A stretch of DNA of 27,293 nucleotides from JBBIGV01 sp037447335 (GTDB lineage Bacteria; Bacteroidota; Ignavibacteria; Ignavibacteriales; Ignavibacteriaceae), in the NCBI GenBank assembly GCA_037447335.1, contig JBBIGV010000048.1:1-27293 (forward strand), written 5' to 3'. A program made the translations under genes and the position numbers. Below are positions 1 through 9,004 of the stretch, piece by piece (position 1 is the first letter of the stretch; every line of letters begins with the position of its first letter). The notes beneath the pieces are model-generated. The model worked only from the letters and a program-made list of their open reading frames with translations, ran no database searches and had not been told where the DNA came from.

Positions 1-19
1 TTGGAATGTTGATAAAGAA

Positions 20-1225
20 ATGGAATCTGTCATACTAAATGTTTAAAGTCAGGAATTATCTGCATTAAGAGAAAGAATTGAAGGGAAAAAGAATTTAATA
101 CAGGTTATAACCGGACCCCGGCAATCGGGAAAAACAACCTTAGCCTCTCAATTAATCAAAAAAATCTCTATACCATATAATTTCGTTTCTGCCGATGCTG
201 TTCCTTCTTCCTCTTCTGGCTGGATTGAACAGCAATGGGAAGCTGCCAGAATAAAAATGAAAACTTCCGGTTCAATATCTTTCCTGCTTATTATAGATGA
301 AATTCAGAAAATTAATAACTGGCGTGAGCTTGTTAAGAAACAATGGGACAAAGACAGGTTAAATAAAATCAATCTTCGGGTTATTTTGCTTGGATTCTCT
401 ACTCTTTTAATTGACAAAGGATTAAGTGAATCTTTAACCGGCAGGTTTGAAATGATAAAGATTCCACACTGGAGCTTCAGTGAAATGAATGAAGCTTTCG
501 GATTTACTCCCGAACAATATGTTTATTTTGGAGGTTACCCCGGAGCAGCAGACTTAATTAATGATGAAAAAAGATGGAAAGATTATATTCATAATTCAAT
601 AATAGAAACAACAATATCGAAAGACATTCTCCAGCTTACACAAATTCAAAAACCGGCTTTACTTAAAAATCTTTTTGAGCTTGCCTGTATATACAGCGGA
701 CAAATACTTTCGTACACAAAAATATTAGGTCAGCTTTCAGATGCAGGCAATACAACTACTTTAACACACTACCAGGATTTGTTAAACCAGGTATGGTTCA
801 TATCGGGCTTGCAGAAATTTTCAGGTTCAAAAGTTTCTGTACGGTCATCGGCGCCTAAATGGACTGCATACAATACTTTACTTCTTTCAGTTTATTCAGG
901 CGAAGATTTTAATACTTCATCTTCTAATCCCGAAGTTTGGGGAAGAAGAGTCGAGCAGGCAGCAGGCGCTTATCTTCTAAATCAATCCCGGTTACATAAC
1001 TTTAATTTATTCTACTGGCGGGATGGAAATAATGAAGTTGATTTTGTTATTCAAAAAAATAAAAAGATTATAACCATTGAAGTAAAAACCGGTAAAGTAA
1101 ATTTTCATACAGGACTTGAGGAGTTCAGGACAAAATACAAACCGTTGAAGTCTTTACTAATCAGCGATGAATCTCTGAGCTGGAAAGAATTTCTGAAGTT
1201 AGAAATAATTGATTTGTTTGAATAA
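20..1225 (+). pseudogene. AAA ATPase with C-terminal DUF4143, interrupted by an early stop
   Basis: Read from ATG at 20, the frame gives eight codons, then TAA at 44-46. It then runs open to 1225, about 401 codons in all, the usual size for this family. After the stop come the Walker A motif GPRQSGKTT (codons near 113-139), Walker B LLIIDEIQ (near 287-310), the conserved LTGRFE and FGGYPGA motifs, and a C-terminal nuclease-like segment with EVDFVI and IEVKTGK. No ATG, GTG or TTG lies in frame between the stop and the ATG at 257, and a start at 257 would drop the P-loop. The family is widespread, often mobile, and of uncertain function (archaeal ATPase/DUF4143 type). A single change in the TAA codon would restore it, so it is a young pseudogene or a consensus error. 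Nothing in the flanks suggests a partner gene. Confidence 0.75.
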
Positions 1226-1309
1226 AAGACTTATCCGGATATTCGCAGCAAAGATAAAATCGTTTAACCTTAACCAATTTTCTCAATTCAATATTACCCA
1301 TATTTTTAC

Positions 1310-1317
1310 TAATTTCG
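1310..1317 (+). promoter_or_regulatory. possible -7 promoter element upstream of mrp
   Basis: TAATTTCG lies 33 bases before the mrp start and resembles the Bacteroidota -7 element TAnnTTTG with one mismatch. A similar block, TACTTTCG, sits at 2485-2492 upstream of the NifU-domain gene, and both are followed by a TTAAAAT-rich leader. No clear -33 TTG partner is visible, so this is a weak call. Confidence 0.25.
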
Positions 1318-1349
1318 ATTGCAATAATTAAAATAATTAGAGATACGTA

Positions 1350-2453
1350 ATGAGTGATATAACAAAATCAGCTATACTTAATGTATTAAAAAATGCAGGT
1401 GATTCGGATTTCAATAAGAATCTTCTTACACTGAATTCAATAAAAAAAGTTGAAGTACATAAAGACAGCCTGAAGGTTGAAGTTGCACTTACTCTCCCGC
1501 CCGGAGTTAAAAGTGAAATGTTAAAAGAAAAACTTACAACCGCTTTCAAAAAAGAATTTACCGATTTAAAGCAGATAGAGCTTGTTATCCAGGCAAAGGC
1601 AGGTGCACAAACCGAAAGTAAAAAGGATGGACTGCTACCCGGAGTAAAAAATACGATAGCAGTTGCAAGCGGTAAAGGCGGCGTCGGTAAAAGCACTATC
1701 GCTGTTAACCTTGCTGTTGCACTTGCAAAAGAAGGTGCAAATGTCGGATTAATTGATGCGGATATTTACGGTCCAAGCATCCCTACAATGCTCGGTGTAA
1801 AGGATAAACCTAAGGTTTACCAGTCTGATAATTCTGTACGAATGATCCCTATTGAAAGCTTCGGGATCAGGATGATCTCAATCGGACTTTTGGTTGATGA
1901 AAATGCACCGGTGATATGGCGGGGTCCAATGGCAAGCGGTGCAATAAAGCAATTCATGTCAGATGTGGAATGGGGCGAACTCGATTACCTGATTTTCGAT
2001 ATGCCGCCCGGAACCGGAGATATTCAACTAACACTTGTACAAACTATTCCCCTAACAGGTGCAATCATCGTAACCACTCCGCAGGAAGTTTCATTAATTG
2101 ATGCCCGCAAAGCATTAAAAATGTTTACAAGGGTTAACGTGCCGATAGTTGGTGTGATTGAAAATATGAGTTACTTCGTCGCGCCTGATACGGGTAAAAA
2201 ATATGATATTTTCGGAACAGGCGGCGGAAATAAATTAGCTGAAGAGCTTGATGCGCCTTTCCTTGGCGGTATGCCCATTGAACCAAAAATCAGAGTTGGC
2301 GGAGATACCGGGATCCCGATCCTGTTTGATGACCCTGATTCACAATCAGCTAAAAATATTCTCGAAATTTCGAGCAAGCTTGTCGGACAAATTGAACTCA
2401 GAAATCGTACCTCCGGCAGCAAAGTTGAAATTGTTCTTGATGATGATGAATAA
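1350..2453 (+). CDS. mrp: Mrp/ApbC-type iron-sulfur cluster carrier ATPase
   Basis: This 367-residue P-loop ATPase is thought to bind and transfer Fe-S clusters in the cytosol. Residues about 1-90 form the MIP18/DUF59-type N-terminal domain. Residues 108-116 are the deviant Walker A GKGGVGKST, followed by DADIYGPS and FDMPPGTGD, which are diagnostic of the Mrp/NBP35 family. The ATG at 1350 follows a weak GAGA ribosome site. One thing is odd: the segment after ENMSYF, where many Mrp proteins carry a CxxC that bridges a cluster across the dimer, reads VAPDTGKKYDIFG and has no cysteine. The neighbouring NifU-domain gene, 70 bases downstream on the same strand, fits an Fe-S maturation role. The family assignment is firm; the client proteins cannot be told from sequence. 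Confidence 0.93.
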   Translation: MSDITKSAILNVLKNAGDSDFNKNLLTLNSIKKVEVHKDSLKVEVALTLPPGVKSEMLKEKLTTAFKKEFTDLKQIELVIQAKAGAQTESKKDGLLPGVKNTIAVASGKGGVGKSTIAVNLAVALAKEGANVGLIDADIYGPSIPTMLGVKDKPKVYQSDNSVRMIPIESFGIRMISIGLLVDENAPVIWRGPMASGAIKQFMSDVEWGELDYLIFDMPPGTGDIQLTLVQTIPLTGAIIVTTPQEVSLIDARKALKMFTRVNVPIVGVIENMSYFVAPDTGKKYDIFGTGGGNKLAEELDAPFLGGMPIEPKIRVGGDTGIPILFDDPDSQSAKNILEISSKLVGQIELRNRTSGSKVEIVLDDDE

Positions 2454-2523
2454 AAATTAAAGTTCAGGATGATTGATAAATCTTTACTTTCGCATTTCAA
2501 TTAAAATTCTGAACTGAATTAAT

Positions 2524-2748
2524 ATGGAAAAGGAAATTCTCAGAGCACTGGATTATATCCGACCATTCCTGCAGGCAGATGATGGTGATGTTGAATACAT
2601 AGATATAAGTGAGGATGGTATTGTATCAGTAAGATTCCTCGGTGCCTGTGCAACGTGTCCGTTATCATCAATGACTTTACGCGCCGGAATTGAACGCTCG
2701 CTGATGCGTGAAGTCCCCGGTATAAGAAGAGTCGAAGCAGTAATTTAA
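2524..2748 (+). CDS. NifU C-terminal domain Fe-S scaffold protein
   Basis: A 74-residue protein consisting of a single NifU-like (Nfu) domain, with the cluster-binding CATC motif at Cys42 and Cys45 and the usual ADDGDVEY segment at 18-25. Nfu proteins hold a 4Fe-4S cluster between two subunits and pass it to apoproteins. The length is that of a stand-alone domain, and there is no N-terminal scaffold or A-type extension. It lies between mrp and the AI-2E-family gene on the same strand with short gaps, so it is probably co-transcribed with mrp. The two together look like a minimal cluster-delivery pair. SufT-like or paaD-like alternatives are excluded by the Cys spacing. Confidence 0.9.
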   Translation: MEKEILRALDYIRPFLQADDGDVEYIDISEDGIVSVRFLGACATCPLSSMTLRAGIERSLMREVPGIRRVEAVI

Positions 2749-2781
2749 CAGCAGCTATTAATCATTATACAGCAGAACTGT

Positions 2782-3834
2782 ATGACAGAAGCATTATTAA
2801 AAAAAATGGTAAAAGCATTTCGGTGGCTACTGGGTTCAGCAATAATCCTGTACCTTGCCATTCTGCTTTCCGATATCATTCTTATAGTGATGATGTCTAT
2901 CCTGCTGGCTTTCATTTTCATACCTTTCGTTGACTGGCTTGAAAGCGAGGGCTTAAACAGGCTTACATCAACACTGATTGTTTTTATCATAGTCGGTTTT
3001 GTATTCTACTTCTCCGTTTCATCCTTCGTACCGAGATTTATTTTTCAGCTTAACCAGCTTATTGAAACACTGCATGTGTATGATCTTCACGATCAGATAA
3101 TCCATTTTGAACAGGAGATTTACAAATATCTGCCTTTCTTTACACCCGGAGAACTTGCACATAAAATTGAAACATTTATTTCAACTACTATTGTTAATTC
3201 TATTGATCAGATAAGTACAATTCTCACCAGTATTGTTTCTGTAATAGCAATAATTGTAATAGTTCCCTTCATTACTTTCTTTTTATTGAAGGACAGGAGA
3301 ATCATTATTCAAGGCTTACTGCACACAATGCCCAATAAGTATTTTGAAATGTCTTACTGGATCATTAAAAAAGTAAGCATACAATTGGGAAGATTTGTCC
3401 GCGGCTGGATTTTTGACGCAGCCTTCGTTGGTGTTATGTGCGGGCTTGGATTTTATATTGTTGGGATAAACTATGCGCTGCCCTTAGGTGTAATAGCGGG
3501 CGTCGGGCATCTTGTTCCATATCTTGGACCGATCATAGGCGGTGTGCCGGCAATAGTAATTTCTATCATTCAGTTTGGAGATGTTTCCTACGTGCCGTAT
3601 ATAGTTTTAATAATGGCGGTAGTTTATACTTTTGATAACGGATTTGTTCAGCCTTATGTATTTGCGAAAAGTGTTGATATGCACCCGATTGTTATCATTT
3701 TGCTTATCATAACAGGAAGTCAATTGTACGGTATATTCGGAATGCTGCTAGCTGTTCCATCAGCCGCTGTTATAAGAACTGCTGCAAAAGAAATTTATTT
3801 TGCTTTTAAGAACTACCGGATTGCACGTTTATAG
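2782..3834 (+). CDS. AI-2E/PerM family membrane transporter
   Basis: A 350-residue polytopic inner-membrane protein. An N-terminal pair of helices (about 12-55) is followed by another near 65-85, a soluble stretch with heptad-like hydrophobics (about 90-150), and five or six further helices to the end. The block GVGHLVPYLGPIIGG, about residues 239-253, is the hallmark of the AI-2E transporter (formerly DUF20/UPF0118) family. Family members export small metabolites or act in Na+/H+ exchange, and the substrate cannot be inferred here. The gene starts 33 bases after the NifU-domain gene. Its stop is only 6 bases from the 3' end of the convergent moxR gene, with no terminator hairpin between them, so the two transcripts probably overlap. 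Confidence 0.88.
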   Translation: MTEALLKKMVKAFRWLLGSAIILYLAILLSDIILIVMMSILLAFIFIPFVDWLESEGLNRLTSTLIVFIIVGFVFYFSVSSFVPRFIFQLNQLIETLHVYDLHDQIIHFEQEIYKYLPFFTPGELAHKIETFISTTIVNSIDQISTILTSIVSVIAIIVIVPFITFFLLKDRRIIIQGLLHTMPNKYFEMSYWIIKKVSIQLGRFVRGWIFDAAFVGVMCGLGFYIVGINYALPLGVIAGVGHLVPYLGPIIGGVPAIVISIIQFGDVSYVPYIVLIMAVVYTFDNGFVQPYVFAKSVDMHPIVIILLIITGSQLYGIFGMLLAVPSAAVIRTAAKEIYFAFKNYRIARL

Positions 3835-3840
3835 GCAGAA

Positions 3841-4827
3841 CTAATTTCCCAGCTCACTCATCATCTTTTCAATTACTTTAACAGATGTAATTCCATCAGC
3901 TTCGGCGTTAAAATTTGTTATAATTCTGTGGCGCAGAACCGGTATCATTGCATTCTTAACGTCATCTATATTTGGAGTAAACCGTCCTTCCGTAACAGAT
4001 TTTGCTTTTGCAGCTAATATCATGTACTGAGATGCCCGTGGTCCAGCACCCCAGTTTATCCAGTCTTTAATAAATTTAGGTGAGTTCCCGTTTGTGGGGC
4101 GGGTCATGTTTGCAACCTGCACCGCAAATCTTATCACATTATCACTTACGGGAACTTTTCTGATCAAGTCCTGGAATTTGATTATCTCTTCAGCGCTAAC
4201 AACTTTTTGAAGTGAAGGTTTGTATTCGCTTGTTGTTGTTTCAACAACTCTTACTTCTTCTTCGAACGACGGATAATCCAGCCAGAGATTGAACATAAAA
4301 CGATCAAGCTGTGCCTCGGGTAACGGATAAGTTCCTTCCTGCTCGATGGGGTTTTGTGTAGCCAGTACGAAAAACGGTTCTGATAAAGTATATGTTTTCC
4401 CCGATGCGGTTACTCTGTGTTCCTGCATTGCTTCAAGCAGAGCAGACTGAGTTTTCGGCGGTGTTCTGTTTATTTCGTCAGCAAGTATCACATTAGCAAA
4501 AACAGGACCTGATATAAAACGAAAATTTCTTCGCTTTGTCACCGGGTCCTCGTCTATAATTTCGGTTCCGGTAATATCACTTGGCATCAGATCAGGTGTG
4601 AACTGGATCCTGCTGAATTTCAAATCCATTACTTCAGCAAGGGTTTTTATGAGAAGAGTTTTTGCCAGCCCGGGGACCCCAACCAGCAAACAGTGACCCC
4701 TTGAAAGCAAAGTAATAAGAAGCTGATCAATAATAACATCCTGCCCGATAATAACTTTAGCAAGCTCGGTTTTAATTTCCTTTATCTTACTATTCAACTG
4801 TTCGACTAACTTAACATCATCCTGCAA
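3841..4827 (-). CDS. MoxR-family AAA+ ATPase
   Basis: A 328-residue MoxR-type AAA+ ATPase. It has Walker A GVPGLAKT (50-57), Walker B VILADEINR with D117 and E118, sensor 1 in LATQNPIEQEGTYPLPEAQLDRF (155-177) and a C-terminal lid domain. MoxR proteins act as chaperones that help assemble or metallate protein complexes, usually with a DUF58 or VWA-domain protein encoded next door. No such partner is present: downstream is the convergent AI-2E gene and upstream are folding factors. The start is a TTG at 4827, preceded by GGAAGGAAG in the region 4836-4848. The ATPase family is certain; the function in this organism is not. Confidence 0.92.
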   Translation of the reverse strand: MQDDVKLVEQLNSKIKEIKTELAKVIIGQDVIIDQLLITLLSRGHCLLVGVPGLAKTLLIKTLAEVMDLKFSRIQFTPDLMPSDITGTEIIDEDPVTKRRNFRFISGPVFANVILADEINRTPPKTQSALLEAMQEHRVTASGKTYTLSEPFFVLATQNPIEQEGTYPLPEAQLDRFMFNLWLDYPSFEEEVRVVETTTSEYKPSLQKVVSAEEIIKFQDLIRKVPVSDNVIRFAVQVANMTRPTNGNSPKFIKDWINWGAGPRASQYMILAAKAKSVTEGRFTPNIDDVKNAMIPVLRHRIITNFNAEADGITSVKVIEKMMSELGN

Positions 4828-4955
4828 AATTATTTCTTCCTTCCTGTATTAAATCCCTGATCGTCAATTGGAAAACGAAATTTATTTAGTCTTAAGAATT
4901 ATTTATCTCTCTGAAGTGTAACATCTGCTTTAGAGTTTATTAGTGATCAAAGAGT

Positions 4956-6227
4956 TCAAATTCTTACTTCCCAGAAAATTTTATCGCGAAGATTTTCAAT
5001 CCAATCTTCATACAGTTTTTGCCGTTTGTATTCATCGGCAATTCGTTTGATCTCGATGTAATCCTGTTCAAGATTAGCGGGGTGCTGCGGTATTCTGCTT
5101 TCAAGATAAACGATGTGATAGCCGTAAATGCCCTGCCCGTATTCAACCCTGCGGGGAAAACTTATCTCTCCTTCTTTAAGCCTTGAAACAATATCGAGTA
5201 AAGCTTTGTCAAGCTGGTTAATATAGAAAGAACCAAGACTGCCGCCGAATGGAGCGCTCTCTGTATCTTCACTGTACTTTATGGCAAACTCACCAAATGT
5301 TCCAATTCCCTGCACAATACTGTCTCTCACATCATTCAGGAACTCAATTGCACGTAGATCACCTTCTTCATCAGTTTTCACTTTTACAAGAATATGTCTT
5401 GTTCTTATAGATTCACCTCTTCGCTCAAGCATCTCAATAATGTGAAACCCAACGGGGGATTCAACCACATCGGAGATCTGATTAACGTCAAGAGCAAATG
5501 CGGCAGATTCAAATTCGGGAAAGAAAACGCCTCTCTTCACAAATCCAAGGTCGCCTCCTTGTACAGCGCTTCCGGGGTCTTCTGAATGCCGCTTAGCAAG
5601 TTCGGCAAAATCAGCGCCTGCTTTGATCGAATCGAGCAATGCCTGTGCAAAATCTCTTGCGCTTTGTTTTATTGATTCAGTTGCTTTAGGGTTTCTGAAA
5701 ATGTGAGAGATTTTAACTCTCTCTGGAATCAGTCCGAGGCTGTCGCGATAGATTTCAAAAAACTCTTCTACTTCTCTCCTCGTTGTTTCAACAAAAGCAA
5801 AGTTTTTTTCCTGCAAGCGCTGTATCATTACATTTTTTCTTACATCATCTCTTAGTTCGCGTCGTATCTTCTCAATGCTCATACCATAAGTTTGTTCAAT
5901 TCTTTCAATTGAACCGAACTGCTGTTTGAACATTTCTATCTGGTAGTCGATTCTTCGCGTTATTTCGTCTTCACTTACAATAATTGAATCAATATTAGCC
6001 TGCGCATAAACTAATTTTTCATCAATTATAGAGTTAAGAACCTGTTCTCTCAAGCCAGGTGTTTTCGCGTCCATTCTTCGTTGAGCAGCAACCAATTCAA
6101 CTCTGAAATCAAGCTCGCTTTTAAGAATGATCTCGTTATCCACAACCGCAACAATTTTATCCAGAACTTCCTGTGCATAAATATTTGTGCTTAAAATGAT
6201 TGCTAAGAATAGAACTATAATTCTCAT
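4956..6227 (-). CDS. SurA-like periplasmic peptidyl-prolyl isomerase with two parvulin domains
   Basis: A 423-residue periplasmic chaperone. A cleavable signal peptide (about 1-18, cut after YAQ) is followed by a SurA-type N-terminal helical region (20-165) and two parvulin domains, about 171-270 (VKISHIF through VGFHIIEML) and about 275-380 (TRHILVKV through YGYHIVYL). It then returns to a C-terminal helix. This is the SurA architecture, which escorts unfolded outer-membrane proteins and may assist secreted cargo. An in-frame ATG exists 24 bases earlier, but the start at 6227 has AGGAG just upstream and places the signal peptide at the N terminus. It begins one base after the stop of the preceding folding-factor gene, so translation is likely coupled. 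It is the last of three parvulin-related genes in a row. Confidence 0.92.
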   Translation of the reverse strand: MRIIVLFLAIILSTNIYAQEVLDKIVAVVDNEIILKSELDFRVELVAAQRRMDAKTPGLREQVLNSIIDEKLVYAQANIDSIIVSEDEITRRIDYQIEMFKQQFGSIERIEQTYGMSIEKIRRELRDDVRKNVMIQRLQEKNFAFVETTRREVEEFFEIYRDSLGLIPERVKISHIFRNPKATESIKQSARDFAQALLDSIKAGADFAELAKRHSEDPGSAVQGGDLGFVKRGVFFPEFESAAFALDVNQISDVVESPVGFHIIEMLERRGESIRTRHILVKVKTDEEGDLRAIEFLNDVRDSIVQGIGTFGEFAIKYSEDTESAPFGGSLGSFYINQLDKALLDIVSRLKEGEISFPRRVEYGQGIYGYHIVYLESRIPQHPANLEQDYIEIKRIADEYKRQKLYEDWIENLRDKIFWEVRI

Positions 6228-6228
6228 T

Positions 6229-7074
6229 TCACTCCTGTTTTTTAATCTCAATATCGCTTTTTGCGTAGAGTTCTTTAAGGTAATTATTTATGAATGCTTC
6301 TCTTTTTATAGCGATCAGTCTTCGGCTAACCCGATCTTTAACTAATTCAAAAGGCGGGATAGAACCTTTTAAATATTTATCAATTAACTGAACAACCGTG
6401 AATGTACCGGGTTTACTGCTGACAACTATGCTTATCTCCTGCTGCTGTAGCTCATTAACCAGCCTGAGCAGTGCCACCGGATGAATTTCGTAATCATAGA
6501 ACAACTTGCTTGTTTCCTCGTCCATTAAAGCCTGCTCGCTTTTATACACATTGAGCGCTTTATTCCAGTCGCTTTCCAGAACAGTAGTTCTGAAACGTAC
6601 TGCTTTATCTTCATCGCTGAAGTTAATAATATTTACAAGGAATGCATCCGATGTTAATTTGAATTCATCCTTAGCCTTCTCATAATACTCCTGAGCCTCT
6701 TTTAACTCGGCAGAAAATTTTTCTTTCTCAACAACTTTGTTCAGAAGCATCGCAGCGGCAAGCTCTTTTTGTGACATCTCGATCAGTTTTTTGAATTCAT
6801 TATTATCAATAATGCCCTGTCTCAGAGCTTCCTGGTAAAGAAGTTCCCTGTTGATCCAGTTCCTGATTACTTCACCGGTATAAAAATTTCCTGCATTATC
6901 AGATTCAATTATAGAATTGAGCTCATCGCTTGTAAGGTAAGTATCGTTAACCTTTGCGACGAATTCGGTGCGGTCTTCTTCCTTGCCGCAGCCATTAAAG
7001 ATGACCGCGGCAGGAATTATTACTGCTAAAAGTTTATTCGTTAAAAGCTTTTTCAACTCTATCGTGATATACAA
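6229..7074 (-). CDS. SurA-N/parvulin-like lipoprotein folding factor
   Basis: A protein of about 275-281 residues. A basic-hydrophobic leader ends at a cysteine (NGC, residue 29 from the first start), which suggests a lipoprotein, although FNGC is not a perfect lipobox. The segment AKVNDTYLTSDELN and the following helices resemble the SurA N-terminal domain. The C-terminal half, ending in PPFELVKDRVSRRLI, resembles a reduced parvulin domain without the usual conserved H and GG motifs, so isomerase activity is doubtful. The start is uncertain: TTG at 7074 or TTG at 7056, and the latter gives the more natural leader (LKKLLTNK). Either way it overlaps the end of the upstream 656-residue gene, implying translational coupling. 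It probably works with its two neighbours in outer-membrane protein biogenesis. Confidence 0.78.
   Translation of the reverse strand: MYITIELKKLLTNKLLAVIIPAAVIFNGCGKEEDRTEFVAKVNDTYLTSDELNSIIESDNAGNFYTGEVIRNWINRELLYQEALRQGIIDNNEFKKLIEMSQKELAAAMLLNKVVEKEKFSAELKEAQEYYEKAKDEFKLTSDAFLVNIINFSDEDKAVRFRTTVLESDWNKALNVYKSEQALMDEETSKLFYDYEIHPVALLRLVNELQQQEISIVVSSKPGTFTVVQLIDKYLKGSIPPFELVKDRVSRRLIAIKREAFINNYLKELYAKSDIEIKKQE
6232..6236 (-). promoter_or_regulatory. ribosome binding site of the SurA-like gene
   Basis: AGGAG four bases upstream of ATG 6227. It overlaps the end of the previous coding sequence, whose TGA stop at 6229-6231 lies between the site and the start. It settles the start at 6227 over the earlier in-frame ATG at 6251. 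Confidence 0.7.
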
Positions 7075-9004
7075 CAGGTTTGTATATTCTTTTTAGTGAT
7101 TCAAGGTATTGATTTTCTAATCTTTTACTTTCACTTTCCTGGAATGAACCGGAAACCTCGGCTTTAGCTTCTTCAAATGTTTTTATTCTTGATGGTTCAA
7201 AAGAATTAAGCCTTACAATCGAAAAACCGCCGGGAGACTTGAAGGGTTCGCTGAAATTACCCGGTTCAGCTAAAGTACCGGCAACCTCAGCAATCTGTGA
7301 TGATGTTACCGCGTGCAATCCGTGATTACCGGCTTTTTCTTTATAACCAACGCGCTCAGTAAACCTTACAGCAAGCGTGTCAAAATCTTCTCCTTCAAGC
7401 AGAAGAGAATATATATGTTGTGCAGCGCTATCGGTACGGACGAAAATCTCACTGAATTCAACCCTGTCAGGCCATTTATAATTTTCACGGGTGGCGAGAT
7501 AATGTTCGTATAGTTTTACGCTGTCAATTAGAATTTTATTCCACACTTCATCTTCCTGAAGCCTGAATATAAAAATTCCGTTTTTATAGTCATCCATCAG
7601 TGCAGCAAATTCAGGATTAACTTTATCAAGATTCATTGCTTCTTCTTCGAGGATGTAGTCATTGCTTATTTTATTGATTGCGCTGGTGAGATTTTCTTCA
7701 TCAATAAATTTATTTACGAATTCCGTCTCATTTACAATCTTCTCAAAAAATTCTCCGGCAGAAACTGAACGGTCTGCATAGCGGAATAATGTCATCCCGC
7801 TGATTTCGTCGTATTTAGGATGGACAGTGCCTAACCTGATTGAATCGCTTTCATCAACAATAAAATTAAAAGTTGCCTGATCTATCTGGAAGTTATATTT
7901 CTTTTTAAGTTTGACTATAAGGTTATCATATTCGCTTTGGTAGCGGGTTTGTTTGAATAATCTTTTCAGATTCTCTTTATCTTCTTCAAAAGACGGGATG
8001 TCTTTCTTATCAGTTAAATGGATTATGTGATAACCAAAATTAGTTTCAACTACTCCGGAAATTTCGCCAACCTCAAGATTGAAAGCTGCCTCGTCAAAAG
8101 GTCTTACCATCATACGACGTTCGAAAAAGCCAAGGTCTCCGCCCTGAGTTTTGGTTCCGGTATCATCAGAGTACCTCTCGACCAGGGTTTTGAAATCTTC
8201 ACCGTTATTTAAATCTGTAAGAAGTGAATCTAATCTTAACAGGGCATGAGCGCTATCAACTTCACCCTCGCTGTTAAGGAGGTTGATAAGAATATGGCTT
8301 GCCCTGATTTGCGGAATACGGCTTTTCTTTTCAGTTACTTTAATCAGATGATACCCGTATTGTGTTTTAACCGGCTCCGGATAAACTTCGCCCGAATTTA
8401 AGGCATAAGCTGCATCTTCAAATGATGCCGGAAGCTGCCCTGAGGTAACATAAAAAATATCACCGCCGTAAGGAATTGAGAATTGATCGTGTGTATGCTT
8501 TTCAACCATTTCTTCAAAGCTTTCGCTGTTTTTTATACTGTCTAAAATTGAAGTGATTAACTGAAGTGCAGCTTCATCTCCGTTTGGTTCGGGACGAATC
8601 ATCAGGTGGCTAACCCTTAGTTCCCATTTTCTTCTGTCATAAAGCTGTTTTATTCCTGGTTCAACAATATCCTTTTCAAGGATGTATGAAACACCAACCT
8701 GTCTTTTATAATCATTCAGTTCTGTAAGCAGGTTTGGATCGGTATGATATCCCCTTACTTCGGCATCCCTGAGCTTCATTTTGAAGTTCACATAAAGATC
8801 AAGAAAACTGCGGAATTTTTCGGGGTTATCGTTTTTTACTTGTTCTCTTCCGCCGGCATTTTTGGCATAAGCATTTTCAAACTCATCCATAGTGATGGCG
8901 GAATTACCATATTTGGCTAATATGATCTCTGAGTGTTCCGTTGAACATGAAGTAAAGATCAGTAATACAAGCAGTGAAATGGAAGTTATATAGCGCAGAT
9001 GCAT
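7034..9004 (-). CDS. Lipoprotein peptidyl-prolyl isomerase with three parvulin-like domains
   Basis: A 656-residue lipoprotein. The signal peptide ends in the lipobox FTSC with Cys20. Parvulin-like domains lie at about 126-227 (LRVSHLMIRP through YGYHLIKV), about 234-332 (IRASHILINL through FGYHIIHL) and, more diverged, about 514-602 (VEFSEIFVR through GGFSIVRL). The region between the second and third domains is helical and SurA-N-like. It probably sits in the periplasm tethered to a membrane and helps fold outer-membrane or exported proteins. The ATG at 9004 is preceded by AAGGAGAGG at a good distance. It is the first gene of the three-gene folding-factor cluster and overlaps the next gene by about 20-40 bases. 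Members of this kind are common in Bacteroidota, and the client proteins are unknown. Confidence 0.9.
   Translation of the reverse strand: MHLRYITSISLLVLLIFTSCSTEHSEIILAKYGNSAITMDEFENAYAKNAGGREQVKNDNPEKFRSFLDLYVNFKMKLRDAEVRGYHTDPNLLTELNDYKRQVGVSYILEKDIVEPGIKQLYDRRKWELRVSHLMIRPEPNGDEAALQLITSILDSIKNSESFEEMVEKHTHDQFSIPYGGDIFYVTSGQLPASFEDAAYALNSGEVYPEPVKTQYGYHLIKVTEKKSRIPQIRASHILINLLNSEGEVDSAHALLRLDSLLTDLNNGEDFKTLVERYSDDTGTKTQGGDLGFFERRMMVRPFDEAAFNLEVGEISGVVETNFGYHIIHLTDKKDIPSFEEDKENLKRLFKQTRYQSEYDNLIVKLKKKYNFQIDQATFNFIVDESDSIRLGTVHPKYDEISGMTLFRYADRSVSAGEFFEKIVNETEFVNKFIDEENLTSAINKISNDYILEEEAMNLDKVNPEFAALMDDYKNGIFIFRLQEDEVWNKILIDSVKLYEHYLATRENYKWPDRVEFSEIFVRTDSAAQHIYSLLLEGEDFDTLAVRFTERVGYKEKAGNHGLHAVTSSQIAEVAGTLAEPGNFSEPFKSPGGFSIVRLNSFEPSRIKTFEEAKAEVSGSFQESESKRLENQYLESLKRIYKPVVYHDRVEKAFNE

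Noticed and set aside
257..1225. DUF4143 ATPase starting at ATG 257 as a full gene.
   Set aside because: That start is downstream of the Walker A motif, which is clearly encoded in frame before it.
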